Of a DNA stretch of 64,000 nt, positions 45,531-56,474 are shown one piece after another. This stretch comes from Tritrichomonas musculus (taxonomy: Eukaryota; Parabasalia; Tritrichomonadida; Tritrichomonadidae). Position 1 is the stretch's first letter. Every line of letters begins with the position of its first letter. Position numbers and translations under genes: made by a program. The DNA lies in the NCBI GenBank assembly GCA_039105265.1, contig JAPFFF010000011.1:620001-684000 (forward strand). Direction: 5' to 3'. The notes beneath the pieces are model-generated. The model ran no database searches, was not told the DNA's origin, and saw only the letters and a list, made by a program, of their open reading frames with translations.

Positions 45531-48500
45531 ATGCTTACCCGTATTGATAATGAAGTCAAGAGCGCCAGAGACCGTAATATCCTTAAGTTTATATATACTG
45601 AATGCAAAGTAACAGATGATATCATCAACGCTATGATAGGTGTCACCAATGATAGAAATCTGTACGGTGCTAAGGTGTTTGATAATCTCATGTGGATTAG
45701 GCGCAAATGGCCAAATCCAGGATCAGATCCCATTGAGGCTGATCAAGTTGAACGTACTAAGGGTGATCTTAAGTACAGGCTCCAACAGTTCCAATATGAA
45801 CTGAATAACTATTTAAAAGACTCTGAAGACCCAGGTAAATATGAATATTATCAGAATAAAGTCCAGAACAACAAACTCCGTGGTACTCTTAGGTTATTAT
45901 ATGTTATATGCGGTGTGCCAAAAGAAATCATCGATAATATGATACATGTCATCAATAATCCCGATCTGTACAATGATGAGATACGACAGACGCTCAAAAA
46001 CATAGATGATATGTGTAATGGATTCAACAGGAGTAACGCTGGTGTGAAACAAACTTTGAAGCAAAGACTTAAAGATAATGCCGCGACTTACTTCAGAGAT
46101 CCGAATAAATATTTGAAACCCCAACCGAAACCTCCAGGAGATCCAAGCGAAGTCCCTAGCGAAGTTCCTAGCGAAGTTCCTATCGTGGTAATCCCGGAGG
46201 CACCTCCAGGAAATCCAATTGAAGACTCAGGTGAAGAGGAGGCTTATAGTGAAGTCAAGTACTCCGTATACCGTAAGCTCCTTAAGCGTTTATCTAGGGA
46301 ATACGGAGTGCCAAATGCATGGATCAATAATATGATACAAGTCATCAATAATCCAGAACTGTACGTCGATGAGATGAATGTAATCGATGAGATGAGGCGA
46401 TCTTGTGCACAAGTCAACTTGGAAGATCCTAGGTCTGTTGCAAGTTTGAAGAACCTCCTTTATCAGAAAGCTGCAATGTACTTCAGAGATCCGAATAAAT
46501 ATTTGAAACCCCAACCGAAACCCCAACAGAAACCCCCAATGGTAATCCCGGAGGCACCCCCAGGAGATCCAAGCGAAGTCCCTATCATGGTACCCTCACC
46601 GAAACCTCCAGGAGATCCAAGCGAAGTCCCTATCATGGTACCCCAGGATATCACAGAAACCCAAAGCGGAACCCAGTGAAGACTCAGATGAAGAGGATGA
46701 TGCGCGACGGAACTTCGTTCCTGAGGCATGCCAAAGCTCTCAGCCCCTCTGGGGATGATGCGCGACGGAACTTCGTTCCTGAGGCATTTCATGCCAAAGC
46801 TCTCAGCCCCTCTGGGGATGATGCGACAGCTCTCAACCCCTCTGGGGATGAGGAAGAGGAGGCTTATAGTGAAGTCCCCTCCAAATACCGTGGGCTTCTT
46901 ATGTACTTATATACAGTATGCGGAATATCAGATGAAATCATCAATAATATGATACATGTCATCAATAATCCAGAACTGTATGAGGATGAGATAGTAAAAG
47001 AGATTGTTGAGATGAGGCGAAATTGGGTAAGCACCGACTCTAATGATCGTAGTCAGGCTGCAAATTTGAAGAAAAGGCTTACGCTGTCTGCCACAACTTA
47101 CTTCAAATATCCTAAACAATATTTTCCCAGGAGATCCAAGCGAACCCAATCGTGGTAATCCCGGAGTCACCCCCAGGAGATCCAAGCGAAGTCCCTCGAG
47201 GCAAGGAGATCCAAGCGAAGTCCCTATCGTGGTAATCCCGGAGTCACCCCCAGGAGATCCAAGCGAAGTCCCTATCTTGGTAATCCCGGAGGCACCCCCC
47301 AATAGACAACCCGTTAATCCAGAATTTGAGGAGGAAGAGGAGGAGCGGGAATTCCAAGCGACATCCCCAGTAATCGAATTTCCTCGTGCAGATAGGATTG
47401 ATCATGATATGAACATACTACACACAAAGCGTATTCTCCCTGATAATATCATTGAGGTACTACCCAAATACTATCACATTGCTGATAACCCCGAATGTGC
47501 ACCTCGTGAACTTCACCCGTTTGAGATTCAGGAGGTTCGAGATATGGTTGATGATATCATACATAACTTGGATTCAATCGCAGAAGATCGATCGCTTACC
47601 ATAGAGTCTCCAAAAGCAGAAGCCGAGGTGTCGAATATACGAAGATATATCAATAAGATTAGGGTCTATGAGGGTATCGAATCTGATTTCGAAAAAGATG
47701 TCAATCGTGAGAATACAAATAATAACATTTTTTCTTCACCTAAAGAAACTATGCAAAACCCTGTCCCCAACCCTAACGATAACGATGCGCAACCAGTTGA
47801 AGTTGACGATGATGATTATCATTTTGATGTTGATTTGTCTGATGTACAAGCAGACAAAAAATTTAAATATGCACGTACACCAGCTCGACAAAAATCTGGT
47901 AAGTCAAGAACACATAATTATGACGAACTCCACATTGCACCAGAATCAGTCTTAAGGCCTGCAAAAATCAGTAATAGTGAAGAGCTTGCTATTTATAATC
48001 CCAATGTTCGTATTCAGGGTTCCAGTAGAGGACCTCGTGGTGATTTGAATTATGGTGTCATAACAGACCGTATAAGTGATAGGTATGGTTCATTATCATT
48101 AACAGGTAATTCAGCTGAACGCAAACAGAATTTCCTCGATATCATCATTAATGGGAACTATAGAGTTAAGTATATTCCAAATGCTGCTTCACGTGACACA
48201 GCAGAGGAATATTGCAAAAACCATTTGGATAAAGATGGAACTCCCAAATATAGATTATTAGGCACGAACGCACGAGACCCATTAAATAATAAAATCACCG
48301 ACCTCAATGGAGACCAGGTTGATGATATTGTCCTAGTAGATAAACGAGGTGTTCCTGCAATTGTTAATGGTTATAAGCTAGTTCTCGCATCACCATACAA
48401 GAAAGTGTGGAAAACAACCCATGCGACAAGAGAGGATAGACTTGCTGAACCATTTAATGAATGGCTTGCTAAACAATTTAGTAAATCAATCGATAGTGTT

Positions 48501-49283
48501 AATTGGAGAGAAGGCAAATATGTACTTTCAGAAACTCAAGATATGCAAAAACTAACGTCTGTATATGGTAAAAAGGGATTACCAAAGCCACGTATCAGTA
48601 AGCGACTCACACCTAATGGATATTGGGCTTCTGCATTCTCACATGTATGGAGGTTGTTTTGGAATAGCGATGCTTATTCTGATCCCGTTATTCAGACTCT
48701 CAAGAGAGCTACCAATTATCTTACTGTTGCTAATACCATATTCATATACTATTTCGACCAACCAATGAAGTATTCTGTTGAACAATCACAAGAATTTGGT
48801 GGAAAATTCCTTACATATGCACAATGGGCTACATGGCGTCGTGTAAATAAGGATAAATATAATGCAAGTTTGGGTCCTGCTGTTGTAAAGTTTGTAAAAG
48901 AAACTATAGGCACAGCTGTTAATCTAGAAACTGGAGACTTGATTGAAGAAGACGGTAGTAAATGGCATCCAAAACTCCAACAATTAATCGGTTTTATAGA
49001 AACAATTATATTTGACTGGGGCTTTGGTATGGCATTACAAGATGGAATGAAAAGGACTCGTAATCAACCAGCACCATTTGAAGATCTTGCTAATGATATG
49101 TATGCTGGTCAATTACAGGATATCAAGAAGGATTGGTCCCAAATGGTTTCAGTCCATATTCAAAATATCATATATCAACCAAAGAGTGGATATATGAAGT
49201 ATAAGGCGGAAGCAGAAGTAGCCAAAAATAAACGTCGTGATGAAGCCAAAGTTTTGGTTAATGCGAAAAATAACTATTATTAG
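45531..49283 (+). pseudogene. Helical-repeat/DxNGD protein of element C
   Basis: This gene is homologous to the open 1251-residue protein of B. It retains helical modules (EIIDNMIHVINNPDLYNDEI and relatives), Pro-rich linkers full of the GDPSEVPI repeat, ALSPSGD repeats with a hairpin GGAAC/GTTCC beside them, and the C-terminal core (IIINGNYRVKYIPNAA, DLNGDQVDDIVLVDKRG, IVNGYKLV). It is broken, with about two breaks, both in the repeat-rich half. The conserved core is open. It ends 4 bp from the convergent low-complexity gene. Confidence 0.7.
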
Positions 49284-49287
49284 ACAA

Positions 49288-50843
49288 TTACTCCTTATGA
49301 TATTTTCTTTGATAAAACCTATTGTTAGCCATTATTTTTGCCGTTTCATCCTGTTGTTGGTCAGTCGATTTAATGACTTCCATTGGCTCGTATATGAATG
49401 TGGGATCATCAATATTCCCACTGGTTTTTGGAGTACCTTCTATATAAAATGATTTACCAAAGCTTACCAGTCTATCGCGATTACCATCTGTGGATTCACG
49501 TGATGGTGATTTAGGATGACTGTTTGTGGCTCGCTTAGCGTGTTGCTTGAGAGCTGGCAATGATTTTGTATAGACATTGTACTCTTGTACGGAACCATTC
49601 TTCTTAACCATTCGAATTGGTACGGTTTGTGGTATAGTAGGTTCCAGAACTGGGTTTCCAGGTGCTGGTTTGCCAGGTTGAGCATATGTGTTTGGATCAA
49701 ATATTTTTTCATTGAAATTCTGCTTATTATTACTTCGGGGTCGAGCTTCGGGTATCACTGATTCTGTAAACTCAATACCATCACTGCTCTCAGCATCACT
49801 AATCTCATCACTGCTCTCATCATCACTAGAGATGGATACAATCGTATTGGTGGAGTCACGCTTGGGGGAGGCATTACGGGAGGTATGCCTGGATGGTGTT
49901 TTAGAACTGTCGCGCTTAGGGGATTTACGACCCAATGATGGTGTTGTGATTGTAGACATATCAAACCTAATCGGTGGTGATTTATATGTTGATGCATCAA
50001 CTCGCATTGGAGGTGGGGGTACAAATTGGGGTGCATTTGGAGGAGGAGGAGGAGGTGGTATTGAACGTGGGATTACCCCTGTTGGTTGCATGATAGGGAC
50101 TTCGCTTGGATCTCCTGGGGGTGCATATGGAGGAACATATGGAGGAACTGGAGGTGGCTTCACAAATGGAGGTTGCATTGGACGTGGGATTACCCCTGTT
50201 GGTTGCATTGGACGTGGAGGTTGCATTGGGGGTGCTGCGATAGGGACTTCGCTTGGATCTCTGCTGTTGGTATTGGACGTGATTACCCCTGTTGCATTGG
50301 ACGTGGGATTACCCCTGTTGGTTGCATTGGTTGAGGTGCAAAGTATTGATGGTATTTGTCATTTTGGCGTTTGGGGTCTGGAGTTGGAGGTAGATGTTTG
50401 ATCACAATATCAGGAATATATTCCTTGTGATGGAGTATTGGTATATTAAATCTCTCATTATCATAAACACCTGAACGTACGATAACATTTTTACGGACTA
50501 TACTGTCGAATTCATCATATGGGGCAGCAATAAATACATTATTTGGCAGCTGCATAAAATTATTGTTTTCTCGAAGAAAATACACAAACCGAATACCATT
50601 TGATGTTTCAGCTTCATCCCAAATAATACTGGGTTCTCTCTCATAATTCCTTAGGAAGAATAGGAAGCCATGTAATTTGGGTTCAAGTGAACCTCCACGC
50701 ATAGAGCTTACGATTTTGGGTAGACCTATATCTTTAACGAATATATACTTATTGTCATTTGTATGACTAGCATATACCCCATTTATATATTTATTTTCAA
50801 TGCTTTTATATTGACCTGGATATAGGTATATTTTTCCATTCAT
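49288..50843 (-). pseudogene. Low-complexity 'GQY' family protein (C copy)
   Basis: The N-terminal domain (KIYLYPGQYKSIENKYI, PSIIWDEAETSNG) and C-terminal domain (RMVKKNGSVQEYNVY, FGKSFYIEGTPKTSGN) are nearly identical to the A copy. The middle holds repeats GVIPRPMQPT and GDPSEVPI that are also found in the DxNGD gene, and poly-Pro. It is broken, with about one break in the repeat region. Confidence 0.65.
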
Positions 50844-50881
50844 TTACCCAAAAATAAACTCCTATATGGGCCATACGGTGG

Positions 50882-51214
50882 TCAATAGATTAGCAAACAC
50901 GATAGCACGAATGCATCGGGTTTTATCTCATTACCATACAGGTCTGTGAACCATATTTTGAAATCCCGCTTGGTCCTATTGAGCATCTCATATTTGCGAT
51001 ACTTGGTTTGCCGTCTGTTGGCTAGCATTATGAAGTGGTCACAGTATGGGTCGAATTCAACAATATCCGAGTGTACCATCAAATCACCGATGATGGTCTT
51101 ATTCAGGATAGCTCCTACATACTGCACTACGATGTACTTCTTATTGCGACTATATATGAAGTCCTCAGGTAGCTTAAACTCGGTGGTCTGTGTATGGAAA
51201 TAGCGCTTTGGCAT
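50882..51214 (-). CDS. Conserved 110-residue Maverick protein (C copy)
   Basis: It has the same length and almost the same sequence as the A and B copies. It starts 3 bp after the integrase stop codon and ends about 40 bp from the low-complexity gene start. It is beta-rich and soluble-looking, without a recognised domain. Its conserved end GNEIKPDAFVLSCLLIY is the piece that became fused to the fibre of A. Confidence 0.8.
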   Translation of the reverse strand: MPKRYFHTQTTEFKLPEDFIYSRNKKYIVVQYVGAILNKTIIGDLMVHSDIVEFDPYCDHFIMLANRRQTKYRKYEMLNRTKRDFKIWFTDLYGNEIKPDAFVLSCLLIY

Positions 51215-51217
51215 TTA

Positions 51218-52444
51218 TTAGATAGCAAAGTACTGCTTATAGGCTTTACCTAGTGATGCATAATTGGGTGCCACGAATCGGGTATACATAATGGGGACAG
51301 TTACGGTAGCTCGCTCATCATCAGACTTAGGTATTCGACCAGTTGTGGTTTTGGTATACGGTACATAGAACGCAGTTCCTGCTTGATTATCATCATTCAA
51401 CTGGAATCTACGATATGGCTTCAGCAGTTTACATTCGACGTTCCCATTATGGTATCTAATGAATTCGGCAATCTCATTGAATATGCGCCTATGCTTCTCA
51501 TGCTTCTTCTCAGTTTTGGATGTATCGTAATGGACCAATATGATATTCCCCTTGCGATAGCTCAGTAGTCCACCCATTTGCATATTATTTTTGACTCGAC
51601 GTAGCCTCCGTTGGCAATCCCTGATGTATCTCCATTCCAAATCTGGGTTGTGCTGCATTTGATTGGGTGTGTAGTATATCCACTTGGGTTCCCTTGCTAG
51701 ATACTGGTCATATTGGATTCCATCACCTGGATAATTGGGATTGGGCATTCGTAGAGACCGATGTGGTGTGTTGTTATAGAAGTGTACCATCTGTTGCATC
51801 AGGTATGGGTCTCCAATCCGACGATTATCTAAACCGAATGCATTACGGAGTGTCCTGATGGTTGCATCAACGATTTTGTGAGCGTTGTTGTGTTTGGATT
51901 TATCGACAATCACTGCATTGCGGTCAATCAACACATTTTTGGTACCTCTATATTTATTTCTGGATGGATTGTAGCGGCCAAGTATATCAAGCACTTTGAG
52001 TAGGTTATTCTCACCATCGCATTTGATGGTATTGAATTTGAAGTCATCGTATTTCTCAAGAATGATTTTGGTGTATGCAGTCTTGATGGTATCAGCTAGT
52101 CTGTTCTTAAGCGGTTCCACAATTAGATACCGTGTGTTGACATTCACCATGATGAGGTAAATGGTTTCATGGACTACCACGGATTCGGTTCCATTAGCCC
52201 TTGTGGTGTAATTCGCAAACATCAAATCGACTTCCCAGCATCCGGGTTCCAATGAGAAATCCGGTTTTGAATAGGGACTGCATGATTTCAATTTGAAGTC
52301 CTTCACGAATGGCTCATGATGAGTTTCTGGGTTGATGATGAACTGCGATGGGTCCAATTTCGATATCTTGGATTTGAATGGGTACTTGAGCAGCGAATTG
52401 TACTTATTGTCGAATATCTTGAACGATTTCCTGTTGTCAGTCAT
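51218..52444 (-). CDS. Retrovirus-type DDE integrase (C copy)
   Basis: This 408-residue open copy begins MTDNRKSFKIFDNKYNSLLK. The core has CWEVDLMF, TIKCDGENNLLKVLD and HKIVDATIRTLRNAF, then the YNNTPHRSLRMPNPN segment and an SH3-like module LLSYRKGNIILVHYDTS. It is nearly identical to B apart from a short extra stretch near the C-terminus (AGTAFY). As the youngest element, C probably inserted using an enzyme of this type, leaving the 6-bp GACCCA duplication. Confidence 0.88.
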   Translation of the reverse strand: MTDNRKSFKIFDNKYNSLLKYPFKSKISKLDPSQFIINPETHHEPFVKDFKLKSCSPYSKPDFSLEPGCWEVDLMFANYTTRANGTESVVVHETIYLIMVNVNTRYLIVEPLKNRLADTIKTAYTKIILEKYDDFKFNTIKCDGENNLLKVLDILGRYNPSRNKYRGTKNVLIDRNAVIVDKSKHNNAHKIVDATIRTLRNAFGLDNRRIGDPYLMQQMVHFYNNTPHRSLRMPNPNYPGDGIQYDQYLAREPKWIYYTPNQMQHNPDLEWRYIRDCQRRLRRVKNNMQMGGLLSYRKGNIILVHYDTSKTEKKHEKHRRIFNEIAEFIRYHNGNVECKLLKPYRRFQLNDDNQAGTAFYVPYTKTTTGRIPKSDDERATVTVPIMYTRFVAPNYASLGKAYKQYFAI

Positions 52445-52479
52445 TTAATGTGCAAAAATAGTGGTCTCAATCGGGACAG

Positions 52480-52560
52480 CAAAATTGCTGTTCCAGGAAA
52501 TTAGTGGTTATCTCCATGAAATCTGGGTCTGGTAGAATTCTACCGACCCCATATTTAGCG
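52480..52560. repeat. Dispersed palindromic repeat, long copy, between integrase and 77-residue gene
   Basis: It has the GACAGC-AAAATT-GCTGTTCC hairpin, TTAGTGGTTATC, then the palindrome GGTAGAATTCTACC and CCCCATATTTAG. B has a shorter version at the same place (24538-24580), so one half was gained in C or lost in B. Confidence 0.7.
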
Positions 52561-52788
52561 GTTATCGCTTGATAATTCAGCGAGCTCATTCTCGAGTTTG
52601 GCGACCTTCTCCTTCAGACTATTGATATCCTCAATCAGTGATTCACGAACGGCTAGTCCATTGCTACCCAGCATACCCCCTTTGATGTTATTGAGGTGGC
52701 CCTTATACATATAGCACTTCTCCTTGAGATCATGTTTGATGCGCTTAAGCTCTGGAATCTCCTTCTTGTATTCACCCAATTCAGTCAT
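52555..52788 (-). CDS. 77-residue coiled-coil protein (C copy)
   Basis: It is practically identical to the B copy: two helices (KKEIPELKRIKHDLKEKC and EDINSLKEKVAKLENELAEL) joined by a Gly-rich turn. It overlaps the edge of the palindromic repeat at its 3' end. It is divergent from the 75-residue gene across 34 bp. Confidence 0.7.
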   Translation of the reverse strand: MTELGEYKKEIPELKRIKHDLKEKCYMYKGHLNNIKGGMLGSNGLAVRESLIEDINSLKEKVAKLENELAELSSDNR

Positions 52789-52822
52789 TTAGATATGAAA
52801 AAAAGTGTTTTTTCAAGATTAA

Positions 52823-53050
52823 ATGTCATATGAGGAACGCCGTGTATTAAGAGATTCAAATGGGCTCACGTATTTCAATCACCTGGAACGTCACATGCGA
52901 AATAGGCGAACTATGAGTTGTACCAAACCCACAGTCCCAAAATATGAAGATAAGGGGTGTGTTGTGCATGACCCAATCATCAAGTCAACATCATCAACTC
53001 TACACCACTCACTCAATCACCAGGTAATCCCAAATAATTCCAAGATCTAA
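52823..53050 (+). CDS. Small conserved 75-residue family protein (C copy)
   Basis: MSYEERRVLRDSNGLTYFNH is followed by a basic segment (LERHMRNRRTMSCTKPTVPK) and a His/Ser-rich end (STLHHSLNHQVIPNNSKI). The D copy at 61521 shares the pattern HF-RLQ, KNRTK, PTV-YxxKG and HDSLNH-V, showing that this is a real gene across lineages. The end overlaps the coiled-coil gene by 4 bp. The function is unknown. Confidence 0.6.
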   Translation: MSYEERRVLRDSNGLTYFNHLERHMRNRRTMSCTKPTVPKYEDKGCVVHDPIIKSTSSTLHHSLNHQVIPNNSKI

Positions 53051-53501
53051 TGCCTCAGGAGACTGTTCACTGCATCAGTACACTCATTCACAGTACTGGT
53101 GAGCTGATTTATTTTTGTGGTGATCACGCCAATGGTGTTCTCCAGAGTGGTAATCCGTTTGGTGTATTCATCTACTGTTGACTGCAATGCATTGATGTCA
53201 GCTCGAATGCTTGCGAATTGGATCTCCACCAGGTTGTCATTATCGGCTGCTTGGTGATCTTCTTGAGAAACACATTACTAGAGCCATCCTTGCCAGTGCG
53301 TTTGGTAATCCTGTACTCGCATTCGGGGGTGATTATTTTGTAGGTTTTATTGAGGTAATTGGTGGTCTTCTCATTGAACATGTCCTTGTACTTCTGGTAG
53401 AACAGGTCGAACTCCTCTACTGAGTTGAACGTGCGTTGCTCCATCTTGTTATCATTAATAACCCTAATATCGCAATGCGCTATATATTTCATATTATCCA
53501 A
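53047..53501 (-). pseudogene. Conserved coiled-coil protein of the capsid cluster (C copy)
   Basis: This is the counterpart of 23586-24020 in B: FNSVEEFDLFYQKYKDMFNE, KTTNYLNKTYKIITPECEYR and a coiled coil (YTKRITTLENTIGVITTKIN). It is broken, with about one break, and its N-terminal leader differs from B. Confidence 0.65.
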
Positions 53502-53556
53502 TTCATTTCAAAACGGACAAAAATATATTCATATGTATGTGGATATTCTATGATGA

Positions 53557-53808
53557 TCAAACCTTGTCCAGTATGGATTTGCCTATATCATTAGCTTTGC
53601 TTACGTAATTGAGTCCAGTGCTGATGGTGTCTACAACTGGTCCAACACCTGGTATGAAGTCGGCGATTGGCTTGATCCTATTGATGATCCCCTTTCCAAT
53701 ATCAACTGCCCTTGGGATGTTGCGGATGACAGTTTGAGCTGCATTCTTGAGCTTACTGCCGACGTTCTTGAAAGCGTTCTTAATCTTCTTGAAGATGCCA
53801 ATACCCAT
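53557..53808 (-). CDS. pX-like capsid-associated peptide (C copy)
   Basis: This 83-residue product begins MGIGIFKKIKNAFKNVGSKL and matches B. The basic amphipathic start and VGPVVDTISTGLNYV hydrophobic segment fit a membrane-active minor capsid peptide. It faces the capsid gene across 47 bp. Confidence 0.7.
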   Translation of the reverse strand: MGIGIFKKIKNAFKNVGSKLKNAAQTVIRNIPRAVDIGKGIINRIKPIADFIPGVGPVVDTISTGLNYVSKANDIGKSILDKV

Positions 53809-53855
53809 TTGGTATATACAAAAATGTGATTTCAAGCTTTTTTCCAAGATACAAA

Positions 53856-55808
53856 ATGAGATACAGGAACGAAAGAGCTCACAATTTGAAATACGAGGTT
53901 GGGAATGTCAATGACACATTCCAGAAGATGCGAAATATCATCAATGTGAATGATGGTACCAGAAGCTTCTCATTTAGAACTGTCGATTGCCATGACCAGC
54001 CAGCCCCATTTCACCAAGGCCAGTACTCACAGATTTCATTAACACATCCCGACCACTTCATTAGCGATATCGACAAAGGCTTCCTCACATTCCACATCAA
54101 ACTCGATTTGCAATTGAACACCGATTTGGCCAAATTGCAAGAGATCAATGATCCAAATAACTTCTATAAACTGTTTGTCGGATTTAAGTCCTCGAACCAA
54201 TTGTTTGACAGGCTCGAGATTCTCCATAACAATGTCAATGTCGGATATCAGCAAAATGAATGCATTCGCGAGGGCTTCCTATACTCGGTTTTGAAGCCAG
54301 AGACTGAGAAGATGCGCCGCAGATTCGTTCACAGCTTATGGGAGAACATCAGCAATTACAGTCAAACTCATGCTGGTTCATACGTTAATCTCAATAGCTT
54401 CAAGGATGGTGGTAAGACCACAACCGAATTCGACTTGAATGTACCATTTGATGACTTGCTTGCATTACAGGCATTTGACTTATTCCCCAACGGAATCATT
54501 GGTGATTTATCCATTAGATTCCAAGTCAGTCCAGCTGGTCTTGTTTGGGCTGCCATTGACCCATACACGGTTGCTGAAGCCAAGGCATTCCTAGAAGATA
54601 ATGATACCGTATCCCCAGAGGAACTCGATAAACTCAAACAAATCAAAGCACATGGACATCTCAAACACCAATTCACTCAAATCGGTAATGAGGCTATCAT
54701 CCCAGGACCTGGTGATAATCCAAATCCACCATCTCCCGAACCAACACCAACTAAATATCAATTGAAGTATGAAGTTAGAGAACAATACGTATCTGCATCT
54801 GGAGGTGATTTCGATGATCTGATTGAAAATTGTTCATTAATCTTTGCATTTACAGATGAAGAGTTTACTGAACTTGGAATTGAAAAGACTGATGATAATA
54901 AAGCAATTTGCCAAGCTCATTATACCAAAGAACATGGTAAATTACCTCAACCATCACATGCAGGTCATGTCTACGTCAATTTCGTATCTAAAACCGAAGC
55001 TAATAAATTGATGAGTGCTCATTACTCATCACAACCAGCAACACTCACTGTTAACCGAATGACCATCACTCTCTGTAAGTCCAACATGCAAGGCTATGGT
55101 GTTTGTGAAGCCACTCGTGCAAGCATTGAATCCATATTACGTGAAGGCCTAGTAATCCCATCTCAAAAGGTCGATTACCATGCATTCCCAATTGCAGCAG
55201 CCGCTAACGGAATCAAGTCTACATTGAATATCCCATTAATCAATGTCACAAGCATGTCATTGTTGTTCCCCAAGCACCACAATGATTTGACTGTATTTGA
55301 GAATCCGGTTTACCAAAACTGCTTTTTGAATATCGGTGGTAAGAACTTCCCAGATGAGAATGTCAGTACCATTGGCGCCAGATTCTTCGAAAGCCAATTA
55401 ACAGCTGGAGACCTCGATGGTATCACACTCCAATGTTCAAAGGAATTCGAAGATAGCTTCACCATGCCCAAGAACGATGAAAATGGTGTCCGATATCGCA
55501 ATACATTGAGTGATGCCACATCATTTGTATTCAATGTCCAAACTGAACGTGCATCTGCTGGATACTGTTATGATGGCTTAGATGGTGGCAAAGGCAATAT
55601 CCAAATTCAAGTCAATGGTCAACCAATATTCACTGGTGATAATGATACATATTACAAGATTATCGAACCAAGTGGAGCCATTGTTAGACCACCACCTGTC
55701 CAACTCTGTTTATGCAGAGACACCTACTTCAAGCTCTCACTCGATGGCCTTGAATATATCGATGATGAATCACCAGCTGGCTCACAAGTTGATCCAGAAA
55801 TGGCATAA
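53856..55808 (+). CDS. Major capsid protein (C copy) with a swapped middle segment
   Basis: The product has 650 residues and is nearly identical to B in the first 305 and last 265. The segment encoded at about 54770-54980 (KYEVREQYVSASGGDFDDLI and following, to QPSHAGHVYVNF) matches the capsid of D almost base for base and does not resemble B. Conserved blocks include RSFSFRTVDC, LALQAFDLFPNGIIGDLS and CYDGLDGGKGN. This suggests replacement of an exposed loop by recombination. The double jelly-roll assignment is from Polinton family knowledge. Confidence 0.87.
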   Translation: MRYRNERAHNLKYEVGNVNDTFQKMRNIINVNDGTRSFSFRTVDCHDQPAPFHQGQYSQISLTHPDHFISDIDKGFLTFHIKLDLQLNTDLAKLQEINDPNNFYKLFVGFKSSNQLFDRLEILHNNVNVGYQQNECIREGFLYSVLKPETEKMRRRFVHSLWENISNYSQTHAGSYVNLNSFKDGGKTTTEFDLNVPFDDLLALQAFDLFPNGIIGDLSIRFQVSPAGLVWAAIDPYTVAEAKAFLEDNDTVSPEELDKLKQIKAHGHLKHQFTQIGNEAIIPGPGDNPNPPSPEPTPTKYQLKYEVREQYVSASGGDFDDLIENCSLIFAFTDEEFTELGIEKTDDNKAICQAHYTKEHGKLPQPSHAGHVYVNFVSKTEANKLMSAHYSSQPATLTVNRMTITLCKSNMQGYGVCEATRASIESILREGLVIPSQKVDYHAFPIAAAANGIKSTLNIPLINVTSMSLLFPKHHNDLTVFENPVYQNCFLNIGGKNFPDENVSTIGARFFESQLTAGDLDGITLQCSKEFEDSFTMPKNDENGVRYRNTLSDATSFVFNVQTERASAGYCYDGLDGGKGNIQIQVNGQPIFTGDNDTYYKIIEPSGAIVRPPPVQLCLCRDTYFKLSLDGLEYIDDESPAGSQVDPEMA

Positions 55809-55850
55809 GAAATATGGCATTAGTGGTAAAAATATTTTTGCACTTTGGAA

Positions 55851-56464
55851 ATGTCTCTCCATAAGGCTAGAATTCTATCAAGTGAGAATGATGCGAGTGT
55901 TAAGCAAGAGCAGAATGTGAATATTAAGATCGCTGCGAATAGACCTCCACCAGTTCAACCGGTATCATACCCTCAAGTCCCACAGATGCAACCCCAAATG
56001 GGATAAAGGTCAACCCCGAAGGGGGTTATCCTCAAAATGGCACACAGGATGCAAATTTTACTACAGCCTCGACAACTGGTCCATATCCATCAGTTGCTCC
56101 AATAAACAGTCCACCGACCGATCGTTCATTAGACCCCGACACTGACGACTTGGGTACCAAAAATAAATTCCTCGAGATATTGCTGAATATCTATGAGACC
56201 AATCCACTGAGGATGAACAACTATCTAGTGTGTCATAGCAATACGCTGATGGAGCTCATTAAGATACTCACTAAGGCCGACAAGGTTGAGTTGGTCATCA
56301 ATGAGGATAGTGGGTGCACTGGTTGTGTTTCAAACTCGAAGTACATGAAAATCGATAAGATATTGGTGTCCAAAAACGGGGTATCCAATGAGTTGAAATA
56401 TGGATATAACCATGTATGGACCGAGCTCATAAGGCACTCGATATCACTCAAAATTTGTATTTAA
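55851..56464 (+). pseudogene. Conserved 202-residue protein beside the capsid gene (C copy)
   Basis: It has the same plan as the B copy: basic start MSLHKARILSSENDAS, Pro/Gln linker, palindrome AACCCC/GGGGTT region, and globular end (FLEILLNIYETNPLRMNNYL, INEDSGCTGCVSNSKYM). It is broken, with about one break, in the linker. Confidence 0.55.
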
Positions 56465-56474
56465 ATTTGCATAA

